Shown here: piece after piece, positions 49,958 through 62,810 of the stretch | Layout: each line of letters opens with the position of its first letter | Position numbering within the stretch: the stretch's first letter is position 1 | Assembly: GCA_036925085.1 (NCBI GenBank) | Contig: JAUPFP010000008.1 | Coordinates: forward strand, 2,763,957 to 2,827,956 | Direction of reading: 5' to 3' | DNA from: Brachycybe producta | Taxonomy: Eukaryota > Arthropoda > Diplopoda > Playtdesmida > Andrognathidae | Length of the DNA stretch: 64,000 nucleotides | Program-made: the position numbers and the translations under genes | Notes under the pieces: model-generated | The model's database searches: none | Told to the model about the DNA's origin: nothing | Seen by the model: the letters and a program-made list of their open reading frames with translations, nothing else

Positions 49958-52900
49958 AATGAATTGCTTTCTCAGCATGTCAAAAAAAAAATAATAAAAG
50001 GTGGAAAACCGCTTCAAAGATTTTTCGTAGAAAGAGAGTCAGTGAGCGAGTGTCACACATTTTTGCTATTATACTCATGGCATAATTGACTTCTTTTTTT
50101 AAATAAAAAAAATCTTACATATTACAATGTGTTTAGCCTATAGTAGAAGTCTTTGTGCAAAAATGAAGTACAATAACTTTGGTTTCAGATAAATGGAGTG
50201 ACTATTTCTCAGCCAAGTTATTATTAAAAGACTTCAAATTTTTTTTTTGTTAACAAATATGAGCCTTTCACATATAATAAATAACATTTCATTTTAATAT
50301 GAAAATATTTTTTTTTCTATAGCCTACAGTTAAAAAGCAACATTTTTTTTTTCAATCAACACCATGTTATTCAAAATCTATTGAAATTTCACACCAAACT
50401 ATTGTCAATTTTTTTTTCTTCATATACATTGAGTGCTAGCGAAATTTTTTCTTAACGAAAAAAAAAAATATCGGTGAGAGACAAACACATGTTAGCCCCC
50501 CTTCAATGGCAAATAGGCTTATATATAGAATATATAGATTGACCGACTCTTTTAAGAAATAAATGTTGAAAAAAAAATTATATAAAGAGATATATTGGAC
50601 ATATTTCTATATCTTTTCGTTTGCATCCCTCATATGTAATGTTTAGAAAGAAAGTATAGAAATCTTTTCTCTTTTTTTTTAAAAAAAAAAACTTCTTAAT
50701 ACACCTTTGTGGCCTCCAGGTGGCTATTGGTTTCTTTCTTTTGGAGAGAGAGAGAAAAATGTTCATTCTTCTGGGCCAGTTTTCTTTTTAATTTTAATTT
50801 TGCAAAGTCATTTCATTTGAAGGCTGCAGTGCGCTATTGTTATCGTTTGAGGGTGACAATGAGCACAAAAAAAAGTATAAAAAGGTGTATATAGGTGGGT
50901 GGAAAAGTGAGAGATAGAGGAGCTCATCACTTTTTTTTTAAAAAAAAAATGTTGTTGGTCACAGCCTCACAGGTAATTTCTGTCTCCAGTCCAACAACAC
51001 CAATACCAATACCAACCACCTCATCATCATCATCATCATCATACTGATGATGCATTTTTTTTTTTTTTTGCAATCTGAACAACAAAAATTCTCCCCCTGT
51101 TTCATAGTAGGAACTATACTTTCAATCAAGACTTTTATTTAAAAGTCTTGTTTGTAACCACACTACATACCAACCAAACAACAGAAGAAGAAAAAAGAAC
51201 CACATTATATTTTTTTTGGTGGTTTCTTTCAGTTCTTTTGTCTCCATTTTTCACATCTTTTCAAAACAACTCTCACTCCTTAAACCCCCTCCTCCTCCTC
51301 CTTCTACTAATTCACCCAACAGACACCACTGTTTCATTAGTAATAGAATGTAGAGGGAGGAGGAGGAGGCTAACATACATCAAAAAATTGGTTTTTGTCA
51401 ACCCATAATGTTATATGGCCTTCAAAAGTTTCAGATTGTCCATAATCTTAAAAGTCACTCACTATAACACTGGACACGCCTCCTTTTTTTTTTTCTTCTC
51501 ATAGTTCCATAGTTTTAATCGGCAGATTCTCTTCCCCACATCCCTCCAACATCACTCTTACCTATCCCCTCTTTGAAGTTCATCAAAACCAGCCACCATC
51601 CTTTATACAGATTGGTTTCTTATTCTTCTTCTGTCTCACGTTTGTTTCTAAACTTAAAAAAAAACTATTTTCATAGTCTCCGCCTATTTTTACCTGTGTT
51701 TTTTTGTTGTTGTTGTTGGCCGCCGCCGCCATACCTGTCCCATATGTGGTCAAGAGACTTTTTTTAAGGGTGGAGGTTTCTACCTATCTCCTCATGGTGG
51801 CGGTGGTCATAAGCCAGTCCCTTTTGTTCTCATCCTGTTTGCTGACAGCTTCTAGTATATTTATGACCATCTGAAGGGGGTACTAGGCTTTAATTTGGGA
51901 CACAACAGGTTTTTTTTTTGGTTCATTACAAGCAAAACGTTCAACTTTCCAAGCAATAGTTTTAATGCTATAGGGCACTTTGTATACAAAAACTACACTA
52001 CAACACCCTAGGATGTTATAGTCTTGTTTTTTTTTTGTCTTTGTGTTCCTACTTTACACTATAGTGGGCCTATGGGGTACATGAGAAGAAGGAGGAGGAG
52101 GAGAAAAGACATTGAAACAAATGTGAATTAATTGTTAACAGTTGTTATTCAGTGTTGAGGTTTGTGGTTATGGTACTTGCTGATCACTACAATTGTAGAT
52201 ACCTTTTTAAGAAAAAGAAGTTTCTTGTGCATATACCTGGTGTTTTGCACAAAATTGCAACCTGGACATTAGATGAATGTTTTAAACATTTTTTTTTTTT
52301 GGCATGCGCTGAAAATTTTTTTAACTTAAATTACTTTCAAGGGTATTTGGTGACCCTTCCCCCACCCCACCCTTTCTTGTCCAACCCCTACTTGGATTCT
52401 CTTGACCCCCTTCTCCCTCCATCAATCCCTTAGTAGAAAAAATAAAAGTCTACACCCTGACTCAAGTGGGCCATTGACTGTTATGATGATATTCAGTAAA
52501 ACTAAAAAGCATCACTTTTTTTAAAAAAAAGTTCAATAAAAATTCTTTGTAAAACTCTTTTTCCATTCCATAAATAACAGCTCTCTCATATAATACAATT
52601 TGTTCAGTGTCACGTAATAGTTTAGTAGCCTAATTTTCAGAACATTTTTTTTTTTGGTTGTTGAGATCATAAGATTCAATCTCAAGAGGAGACAAGAAAT
52701 TCGTCTGAGAACTTTTTTGAAGAAGAAGAACAAAAAAAAATGAATTTTTAATATTCATCCAATTTGCTAAAGGCTATGTGTTTGTTGTTGAAATGTGTGT
52801 AATAAATACATTTGAAAAAAAAAATAAGTTAGGTATGGAACTATCACATCCGAAAACGATGATGGAGAGAACATGATTGGAAAAGTGTAATAAAATTTGT

Positions 52901-54430
52901 GGTTTAGAAAAATTCGAATCAAAATGCCTCGCAGTAGAAAATACCATAGATTCTTGTGGTAAATCAACTTTCACCACCAGACACACACCATACATTCCCT
53001 ATTATAACTTAAAACTTTCTCTTTCAGAAGAAGAAAGAAAAAAAAAAGGGTCGTGACCCACATATTATGCTACATCTTTTTATCTAAACATGTTAGCTAT
53101 TTTGTACTCATAATTTATACTCTCAATTTAATACAGATCACTTTTTATTCGACGAAAAAAAAATTGATATAGATTTAGATAACATAAAAATTAGATAGAC
53201 TTAACTAGCAGCATTTAAACTAGTAAAACATAAAACTTGATTTTTGTTTTTTTGTTTTCTAAAGAAAATGTTCGTAATTTTACATAAATTTCTCGTTTAT
53301 AAATATTTTATGACATTTAATATAACAAACATTATTCATTAGACTCATTAAGTAGCATAGAATTCCTTTAGGATTGAATTGCAATCATGGTTAACCTGAA
53401 TGCATTTTATTCATTAAAAAAGATTGAAAATGTTTCAATGGTTGAAGTAAAGAGAAAAATCTTTGAAGAAGGTTTTTTTCTTCTCTTGTCCACCCCCTCT
53501 TTACTATGTCCCTTCTTTTTTTTTTCTAACAACAACAACAACAACAACAACCAAACAACTAATAAAGAAAAACACCAACAATGTCTTAAGAACTCACTAA
53601 TGGTGTCTGTCAGAAGAAGATGAAAAAGAAATTGTTTCTTGTTAAAAGAAATACACGAGATTCACAGAGGTAAGAAAGAAGAAGAACTTAAGGGAAATGA
53701 TGACTGTCGTCTTGATGGTGGTTTTAGATATAGACACACACAGGGTCAACATGAGTGAATGACCACTACCACCACCACCACCCTCTTTTACTAATACAGT
53801 CTATTCCCCCTTTGTCTTTACAAACCATATACCAAAACCACAACATATGCCCAAAACACCTTTGTGCACCCACCATTGAAAAAAGAAAATGGAAATGAAG
53901 AAAGGCAAGTGGCTGCTATTAAATCTCAGATGGAATAACCATGTTGAAAGTTTGGCCACATCTTTGAAGTGCCATCAAATCCGCTTGCAATTACAGAAGC
54001 TAATCATGAAAGAATGTCATTGGAGCAATAGGTTCATCCACAGGACCATCTGCAAATGAACAACACTAAATTGCTCTTTTCGCTTAACATTGTCTTTGCT
54101 CACGCAAAAGTCCTATTTTACTCTCTCGCTCCAAGAAACCTCTCAAAAGTCCCTCAAAAGACCAAGCATATATACTCTTAAGATGACGGCCATCCATTCC
54201 CCCCTTTTCCCTTCGATGAGAAGCTGACAACACATACCCATACCTTGTATCAATATACTCAGTTTTTGATTTGATTTCTAAACCAAATCATTTAGCAAAC
54301 TAAGACAAACCAATTTCTTGATAAAAGTGACATGCCAAATGGGACTTGACCATTTGCCACATCATGAACAATTCAGTCTCATAATGTCTCCCACATGTTC
54401 CTCCTTTCCTTTCTCCACAACTTGCAGTCA
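49958..54430. other. Gene-free stretch
   Basis: A/T runs, CAT repeat near 51021-51043, CCT repeats near 51290, CCGCCGCC near 51721, CAA repeat near 53528. 53880-54060 is less repetitive, with a 56-codon + strand frame (53889-54059) lacking any recognised domain. Confidence 0.45.
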
Positions 54431-54542
54431 GGGTCGTATTCTTGATGATTGCGAAGTCAAAGTTAGTGCTAAACTCGTCAACTTTTACATGAAACTTTCT
54501 ATCACAAGTGCGTGAGTTTAGCACTAGCTTTATTCTGAATCC
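54431..54542. mobile_element. 112-bp palindromic MITE, copy 2
   Basis: It begins GGGTCGTATTCTTGATGA and ends CTTTATTCTGAATCC. The arms AAGTTAGTGCTAAACTCG and GAGTTTAGCACTAGCTT flank TCAACTTTTACATGAAACTT. No clear target duplication is seen. It is probably a minimal MITE or a fold-back repeat; no protein is encoded. Confidence 0.62.
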
Positions 54543-55734
54543 AAACCCCCTTTCATCTTAAGTTCTTACAAAAATTGCCATAACTTCAATATTATTGAGG
54601 TTGTAAATTTATGTCGTTGTGTAAAAAAAATCGACAAGAAGTAACAAAATGGATTCTCATTTAATATATTTTTTCTCTTTCAATTTTTTTTTTCTAGATC
54701 GAAAGAAGATGGGAGAAAAGGTCATTGATTGTGGCCGCACACCATTCACAGGTCACAAAACCATTTGCCATTTTTCTATTGTCATCACTCTTGTTGTTGT
54801 TGTTGTTATTGTCTCATTATTGTATTTTTTGGGGGATAACCTTCTCTCTCTCACTCGTTCCTTCCCTTTATCCCACCTCCTCCTGTTTTTAGTTTTTTTT
54901 TTAATATAATTTTTTTTTCTCCTCCAAATCTCATTGTTTATAGTTTGAAAACTTAAATCAAAATTTATATGTTGGCCTACAGAAAATGTCATAGGTTGTG
55001 TGACCGACCAAAACAAAAAGAGAGAAGAAAACAATTGAAAATGTCGAACAGAAAAAAAAAATATTCATTCATTGAATAATGAGACCACAACTAACATTAA
55101 GAACAAAACAACAATAAATAAATAAGAAGGCCAAAATACCTGATATTTATTATTATGATCAGATAATTTACAATGAATTTTTACATTGACATCAAATTTG
55201 ATATAATTTGAAAATAGGACTCCGTAATATTAATAATAATAATAATAATACGTCCCATTGTTATAACTAGTCCAGTCCGCGTGCTAACCAATTTCAATGG
55301 CTCAACAGTCATTTTTTTTTCTAGATGTCTTAAACTCTAAAATGACCGTAAACTTTTATGTTCAGAAGAAAGAAAAAAAAACAATGATAAAAACTAGGAT
55401 AGTAGAAGATAAATTTACTAATTTAAATTAGATTTTTCTTGATAAGTTTGAAATTGATCAGATGTTATAGTCACTTAGAGTAAAAACAGCTGATTTTCGA
55501 ACTCTGGTTTGAATTTGAATTTGAAAAATTACTCTGCAAGCAGCCATAAAGGCCTATGGCAGAGGGACAAGAGTCCAAGTGCAGCATAGAAAATGCATTG
55601 TCAAAACCAGAAAGTATAAAACCCTATTGATATAAACCCAACAACAATTTCAATATTTTTTAATGCTGCAAATATATTGATTGTCAAAACAAAACAAAAT
55701 TATGACTCCCATAAAATGGTTATTTTGTCTTTAA

Positions 55735-56060
55735 CAGTAAAAATTAAAATAAACTAGAAGGGTACATTTAAGCTCAATTAACTTAAAGAGTATTTTCATG
55801 TCGATATTTTTCAAAATAAACTTTTTATAAGCTGAGCCACTTTCCAAAAACGTACATAAAAAGCTTATTTTGAAAGATATCATTATATTCAACATGAAAA
55901 TTCACATTAAGTGATTGAGCTATTCTTCTAGTTTCTAAAACACTTTCTAGTTTTTTTCTTCATTTTGCACCTGAAAAAACAAACAGAATAATCAAAAGTT
56001 TGAGAGGCAGTTTACATTTTAAAACCACCTTATTTTTTTTAAATAAAAAATCTTAATGAA
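55735..56060. mobile_element. CTAGTTTCTAA-family palindromic repeat near 55.9 kb
   Basis: The left arm has AATAAACTAGAAGGGTACAT and AGTATTTTCATGTCGATATT. The right arm has TTTTGAAAGATATCATTATA, ATTAAGTGATTGAGCTATTC, TCTAGTTTCTAAAACACTTT and AACAGAATAATCAAAAGTTT. With the 2.4 kb copy this gives the clearest view of the outer arm (AACAGAATAA..GAG.. GTTT). Confidence 0.6.
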
Positions 56061-56351
56061 AACAACTTTAACATATTCACCTATTATTCTAGTTTCTTAA
56101 AGTTAGGGTTTAGGGTTTCTTAAAGGTTCTTAAAGTCTTTCTTAAAGTTACTTCATCTTTTCAAAGTTAATCTTTAAAAATTTCGTTAAGTAAATTTGCA
56201 TTGTGAACTAACTAACTGCCTCCAAACTGAGACCACGAATAAAACGTTTCCATCTTCCACTCCATTCACCACCATCCCATCCAATCCCTCTATTCTTTTA
56301 AATCCATTTCATATTGTTGAGTATATGTTATGTGTATATATATATATTTTT

Positions 56352-56401
56352 GTTACATCACTGTATGTGTGTGTATGTTACATCACTGTATGTGTGTGTA
56401 T
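56352..56401. repeat. 25-bp direct tandem duplication
   Basis: GTTACATCACTGTATGTGTG plus TGTAT is present twice with no difference, followed by a partial third unit GTTACAT. Confidence 0.9.
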
Positions 56402-57200
56402 GTTACATGCCATATATACATAATCTCACTTGTACCAGCGACACGAGTAAACATAACTCAAGACTAAGTTATCGAGTTTATGTGACAAGTAAGCACCAAA
56501 TACACATTTCACAACAACAAGACGACTTTACATTTACTTTACTACACACACATACACACTATTTCAGTAACAACAACACTTGGTATTAGTATATATTATA
56601 TTGTCTTTTACTATCGAGGGAATCATCCCTTTTCTTTGTATGCATTGCATAGCATACGATGATGATGATGATGATGATGGTACATTACAGTCCAGTGGGG
56701 CAGTTCATCTTGATTTACTAGGAAAAAATCTCCTCCTTGCAACTGACTACCACCACTACAACACACAAAATCTCAACCAATGTAAAATTTTAACACTAGC
56801 TTACCACATTGAAATTCTTTTGAAAATTCGTTCTTCTCTTATGTGTATGCATGCTGGCCGTTCTTGATAATGCGTCCCTCTGGGCTTTAGTGTCGACATA
56901 TAAAAGCTCACTACACAAACCCTCAAACTCAAATGTAATGATATGTCTTCAAACTATTCCACAATTTCATATTACATCTGTCTTTTTTTTTGTATAAAAA
57001 AAAGTATATAAACCATGTTTGTTCATACAAAATGTGAATATATTTTATGTTCACCAAATTCTTTTGTCTCGCGCAAAAGTAGGATCTACTTTATTTAAAG
57101 ATGCTTTGAAGTATTCAATGTATAAAAAGGTTAAGGATTTTTCAACATTCTCAAGTTCTTAATTTAAAAATAATAGTAAAATACATTCATTCGTGGTGAT

Positions 57201-57512
57201 TAGGGCTCGGATTTTGATGCAATATCAACCGGAATGTTTCTCAATTTGTGGCCCAATTAGAGCCAACTGTGAAGTAATCATCAACATCATTAGAGCAACT
57301 GCAATTATGATTTTTCTAAAAAGAAATGGCTGGTTAGAGACGCTAATGTCTGGTTACTATCAGTTGTCAACTAGAGTTCTAGCCTCTAACTATTTTTTTT
57401 AGTTAGAAAGAACAATTTTTTTTATCTAAACGAGATTGTTACTTCATAATTGGCACTTGGGCCACATATTGAGAAACATTCCGGTTGATATTGCATCAAA
57501 ATCCGAGCCCTA
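57201..57512 (+). mobile_element. hAT-like MITE, copy 3, best preserved
   Basis: This 312-bp copy has ends TAGGGCTCGG and CCGAGCCCTA and a perfect 8-bp target duplication GTGGTGAT (57193-57200 and 57513-57520). The terminal repeats extend about 74 bp, with a stable difference between the two ends (AATTTGTGG versus AATATGTGG) that orients the element. It is the cleanest member and the best guide to the family sequence. Confidence 0.88.
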
Positions 57513-57644
57513 GTGGTGATGCTACTTTATTCGAATAAATTGCTTCAGTTGCAGTAAGAAAAAAAGTTAAAAAAAAACTATTCTTTCATGTTGATATACA
57601 TGTATTTGTAAAAAAAATTAAACTTTATGACAGTTTGAACCTAA

Positions 57645-58076
57645 AGCCTCGTTTTCACGGTGATAGTTCTTTCGTGAGAGTAGCTGTCATGAAAGTTGCG
57701 ATAGTTGACTCTCACGATAGCAACTGTCTACATATCTTGAAGTAACGTGATAGTTGTGTCACATGACAGTGTGACGTCTACTTCACAGGATATCATTGAG
57801 TCAACAACAGTGTTGCCTCTCTCTCTCTCTCTCTCTCCCTACAGAAGCCAAATTTTCCTACAAAGTGGATATTTCCCTACAAGCTAGTGGTCACACAACA
57901 ACTATTACTATTGCGACAGTACTATCAACTATCTAGTCAAACGAGATAGTTGTGATAGTGCTATCGTAACAGTGCGATAGTGACTATCATGTGGTTTTCA
58001 AGATGATAGTTCTCGCGATAGTTGCTGCTCTCATGACAGCAACTATCGTGACAACTATCATTGTGAAAAAAGGGCT
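57645..58076. mobile_element. MITE dense in GATAGT / ACTATC motifs
   Basis: The 432-bp element has inverted ends AGCCTCGTTTTCACGGTGAT and TTGTGAAAAAAGGGCT, with TAA at 57642-57644 and 58077-58079 as the likely target duplication. Both arms, and much of the centre, are built from repeated GATAGT(T)/AACTATC units, often joined to TCATGACAGC or CTCACGATAG. A CT microsatellite lies in the middle (57818-57837). It has no coding capacity. Confidence 0.78.
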
Positions 58077-59113
58077 TAACTGAAATATAACTTAATAATA
58101 ATTAATAGTTTTCATGAAAAAAAAAATTGTAGCAAAATTGTTTATTTTACTATTCTAGTTTCAAATTAAATTATATTAAAAATTGAAATAATTTCTAACA
58201 AACTTTGAATAGTTTTTTTTTTCTCGTCTTAAGGTTACATTTTGAAATAATTTGATTTTTAATTTTTCAATAATTATGATCATTATTTCATAATAGTTAT
58301 TCATTAATCATCATCATGAAAACAAGCTCAGCACCAAGCTATCTTCTATTTTCGAACAACCTTTCAATTAGATCTATTATATACAGACTTTCGGGTGATT
58401 CGGACCCCAGGTATAACGGTCCCATTTAGTCCGGATAATCAAGATATTCTACTGTAAATCTCTAGTTTGTCTTGCAAATGATCTTAAAAGATTTTACTTA
58501 CCACGTTAACAACAATTAATTCAAATATCATAATCAAAATGGCCAATAAACATACAAAATAAAAATGGAAACAAATTTTGAGATATTTTCTTTCAGCTAT
58601 ACAAACCTTCTTTATAATATATTAAATGATAGGATTGTCGTTTTTCTGTCTTGTCAGTCTGTGGTTATATGTGTGTGTGTGTGTGGCACATATCAACCAA
58701 ACGGACTCTTTCACAACTCAAACACAGTGTAACTTCTCTTTGCTCCATTAATATTTCAGCCGATATATCAATATGCTGCAAGTTGCACACTCTCAGGGGA
58801 ATGATTAACGTCGAAAGTGTTATTTATTTCCGTCGTCTAAATACATACAGAGAGAATATAACTGAGCCACTTTTACCACCCTTATTCGCCATCAACCTCT
58901 CCTCTCCTTATTCTTCCTCATCCTCATCATCATCCTTTATATATTTCACTATTTCTAACATGGTATATTCTACCCTCTCTCTCTTTTTTTTTCCTAAGCA
59001 ATTCCCTACGAAAATAGGGCTTATTCATGTAATTTAGCTGCAATACAGGGAGTTGAAGTGGTTCTAAAGAACAAGATGTATAAGTTCCATACAATAAAAC
59101 ATTGGTATATACA

Positions 59114-59115
<2 letters not shown>

Positions 59116-59186
<71 letters not shown>

Positions 59187-59190
59187 CATA
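59116..59190. repeat. (AT)n microsatellite
   Basis: About 59 bases of uninterrupted AT, followed by an imperfect CATATA tail. Self-complementary and expected to extrude as a cruciform. Confidence 0.95.
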
Positions 59191-59654
59191 AAGAAAGAAG
59201 AGAACAAAAGACAATATACATTGGCTCTATAGACTCCAAATATACAAAATGGTTTAGTTATAGATATGGTGGTATCTTCTACTTTTCTTCACCATTATAG
59301 AGAAAAAGGAGGAAGAAGAAAAAAAAACCCCTCCATGTTTAACTGATTTCTTTTTTGGTAATCGCCACATGGGGCTATATCATATCAGATATGTTGTTAC
59401 AAGAGGGTCTTCCCAATTTCAAGAGTACATTGCCCACTTGGCCAGGATTTAGGACCTTTGAAAACTTTCAAATATATTAAAATGAGGTTTTCTCCTTTCT
59501 CTTTCTCTCTTTTGTTTCTATATAGCCCCCTTGGTGACATTTTTATGAAATTCAATTCATGCTAAAGTAAGCATATGGTTAGAGATAGAAAGAAGAATAA
59601 AAAAAGTGAAAATAAAATAAAAATTCAAAGTAGTGATGATGGTGGATGGTGGTT

Positions 59655-59678
59655 GGTGGTGGTGGTGGTGGTGGTGGC
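59655..59678. repeat. (GGT)n microsatellite
   Basis: A run of GGT/GTG units, preceded by GATGGTGGATGGTGGTT. Confidence 0.85.
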
Positions 59679-60335
59679 CAGAATAGAATCTTAAGTGAGA
59701 ATGGATTATGTGTGAACATAACACAGAGGAGTCTTTATCCCATACAATGTTTGGTTGGGTTGCAACTTAGTAAAGTTTAACCATATTTCTTATTTTTTTT
59801 TGTATTGCAGATGGTTTTTTTCCATACTCTAAAGACTTAAGATTGTGTGAATGGCCATTGAAAGAGAGCAGGGCATACTTTCAAATATAAAACAGCCCCC
59901 CCCCCCAATTCTATAGCTCATAATAAAATTTGACAAGAATAAAAATTTTACCTTCAGATATTTCAATTTATCTTTGCCAAAATTACTATACATAAATCAT
60001 AAATCTGTAACATTTTAGATTTTTAGTTAAAATTGACAAATTTTGCAACTATAATACATAAGATATAATATCAAAAAGGTTTTGGAATCATTACTTATTT
60101 GAATTACTCATTAGTTATTCAGGGCCCACAATGCACTTATTTTGTGTCATTCTTAGTAATGGTTTTGTCAAGGATTTCCGCAATGATCACCAAATATCAC
60201 ACAAAATTATAAGGTTTGGTAAAAAAAAAATGTATGTGAATATTTATGCACATGCGCAGTAGATAAGATTGCGATCTTAGATTGCCGCTGCATTATTTCA
60301 TGGTGTGTGCAACACGTCGAAGTTGGGTAAAGTTG

Positions 60336-60410
60336 AAATTTCACATTCTCCTTTTCCAACAAGATTTGGTATTGTACTAAATCTTGTTGGAAAAGTAGAA
60401 TGTGAAATTT
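60336..60410. ncRNA. 75-nt near-perfect hairpin, possible small-RNA precursor or micro-palindrome
   Basis: Arms 60336-60367 and 60379-60410 are 32 bases each and pair with one mismatch; the loop is the 11 bases GGTATTGTACT. Length and loop size suit a microRNA or hairpin-RNA precursor. Almost complete pairing is also what a recent inverted duplication or tiny transposon would give. No conserved microRNA seed is recognised. The RNA interpretation is a hypothesis. Confidence 0.3.
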
Positions 60411-62519
60411 ACAATGTTTTCTGCAAATCAGTTTACAAGAAATCATCTTAAGTCTTGTTAAAAGTATTATTAAAATAGTATTTGCAATTTATTCTAAGAC
60501 ACGTCGCAGTGAATCTTGATGTCAATATTACTAATGGAATTGCCACTTATAAAGTTCATAATTAGTGCGATTCTCTTGTTGATCAATATGGAAAATGCAA
60601 ACCATTCAGTTTCATTACTAAAAATAATATAAATAACAGACATTTTGAGGGAAATACAAAAGTTCATTTTAAATTATAGCTTTATAATTATTGGAAATTT
60701 TTGGAAACCAGAAGGAATAATAAATACTCTTCAGAATTACTTTTAGTATTACGAAACTAAATAATGAAGTCCAAGTGAAGTAATCACCTACATATTTTTC
60801 AATCCTCATCCATCAAAAAATAGTTAGATCTACACTTGAATTTTGCACAAATACTCACCCCATTACCCCACAGAATTTTTTCTGTGTGTAATGCACTTCG
60901 TCATTATATAAAAAAAATTGTGTCTTCTCTAAAAGAAGCATCACATTATATCAAACTCAGTAGTCATATACTTGTATCAAGTAATAAGGATACATATTTA
61001 ATAACCATTTTGGGTTATTCTTTTGTTGTATTTCTACCCTCAAATCTTCCAACCCACAAATCCACTCAACTCCTCCTCCACTTTACTAAAATGCAAGGAA
61101 GTTTTTTTTTTCCATGCGAATATATATATTTTTTTTAAAAATTTTGGTTTTTCTAAATAGTTGTTATCTGGACCTGAAATTTCTTTTTTATATATAAATT
61201 TTTAGCATTTTTTGTTGTTGTCTATTTCGTCACATTTTAATGGAATTCTATTTTTTTTCTTCTGTATCAATATATATATTTTTTTTAGCTCAAACAAAGA
61301 CGTGATGTCCTCTCTCTCCACACAAAGCGATAAATAATATTGATTCATTAAAAATCCATTTCGTACAAAAATCTCTTCCTCATCCCACTGCCAACACAAC
61401 ACACATACAAATAACATTGAAAAGAACGAGTCAAGTACAAAAAATGCTTCTTATATATTGAGAAAGGGATTTTTTTTTCTTATAAGAAAAGAAAAATATG
61501 TATTTTTTGTGCTCTTCATAAATATATCTCTATCTCGTCGACTGTGTGTAGTACTACTACTACTACTACTATTTGGAAAGCTTTTAGTCAGTTGAAGCAA
61601 GATCAATTTTGGCATCTTATGGATTAAGCATGATTTATTGTCAGTGATGGTCAGAGTTGAAGTTTTTCACTGCCAAATTGTGACAAATGCATGAATGCAA
61701 ATGAACTAAACTTCGCAGATGAGCCAGAATAAACACTTTTTTCAAGCATATATATATTTATATCTACATTTTTTATATATATATATTCTATGTTCCCCCC
61801 CCCCTTCATATAAAATTATTATATGTAAGGGGGGGCTTTTTCTCTATCTAATGTAATTCTTTTATGTGTTTACTTAAAAAGAAACAACAGTGATGAGGGA
61901 AGGGGCCCTTATGGATTGAGGAAGAGTGGGTTAAAAAAAAGACACCAGTGACAGTATCTTTAGTACTATGGAGGGATAAATACTCAAATAAAAAGGGGGG
62001 AGGGATAAAATGACACCGTCATCATGACGATGATGATCATCATCATCATAATGATGACTGAGAAATAAGTTGTCAGAAATCACAAAGAACTATAACAATG
62101 TGATTGTGACAAATGCAAGTTGGTCCATAAACTGTCACATTATAACAAGAAACCCATATTCATTCAATGAACATAGGCATTCCATCAAACAAACTCCATT
62201 TTTCTCCCCCCAACACCACATTTTATGATTTACAAGGCCCATTATTTGGCAAAATGCAAAAAGCAAACAACCAAGTACAGAGTGGCCACAATGTCTCTGT
62301 TACTTTTTGAAACAAGAAATTGTTATGTATGGCTTTGTAACATGTTAGTCAATGACACACATGAATCCTACAAATTATTCTCCATACAAATGCAGGACTC
62401 TTTGATATTTGTTCTTACCTAATATGCAATTTTAAATTTTACATAATCTCTCATCTTATATTGTGTTTTAACCCTTTTTAAAGTGTTTTAACATCGTCAC
62501 TCATCATCAGCTTTTTGCA
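60411..62519. other. Gene-free AT-rich stretch
   Basis: Contains a TAC repeat (61552-61570), TA runs near 61747-61785, and a palindromic GATGATGATCATCATC patch at 62017-62062. No gene is seen. Confidence 0.5.
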
Positions 62520-62810
62520 AAACGTTTATGATTATGGTGGTTTTGAAGTGTGGAAGTCTGGTTATTCTGTCTTTTTGAAGCAAAAATAACTGAAACTTGA
62601 AAGAATATTTTAGAAACTAAAAAGGTAGCTCAACTACTTAAAGGTAATTTAATGTTGATGTCTTTTAAAATAAGCTTTTTTTTAAAATAGATTTGAAAAT
62701 GAGCCAACTTTAAATGGACAGTCATTAGTACTCATTACTAACTGCTCTAGTTTCTAATACACTTTCAATTTCTAAATAGTTAACTAAAGAGTTGTTAATG
62801 AAACTCGAAG
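62520..62810. mobile_element. CTAGTTTCTAA-family palindromic repeat near 62.7 kb
   Basis: The left arm reads GGTGGTTTTGAAGTGTGGAA, GAATATTTTAGAAACTAAAA and GTAATTTAATGTTGATGTCT. The right arm has CTGCTCTAGTTTCTAATACA and CTTTCAATTTCTAAATAGTT. The order of blocks is as in the other copies. Confidence 0.55.

Larger units (their letters stand above)
58080..60335. other. Gene-free stretch with AT and GGT repeats
   Basis: Besides the microsatellites at 59116 and 59655 there is a diverged CTAGTTTC-like patch near 58150-58220. No gene is seen. Confidence 0.5.

Noticed and set aside
53930-54012. A - strand peptide resembling a WD40 blade (ASGFDGTSKMW)
   Set aside because: Only about 25 residues long, closed by stops at both ends, with no further blades nearby; a chance match or a very small relic.
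56103-56118. TTAGGGTTTAGGG, telomere-like
   Set aside because: Only two units, embedded in a local TTAAAGTT/TTAAAGG slippage patch; not a telomere relic on this evidence.
59058-59300. Ile/Tyr repeat frames on both strands
   Set aside because: Translations of the AT microsatellite.
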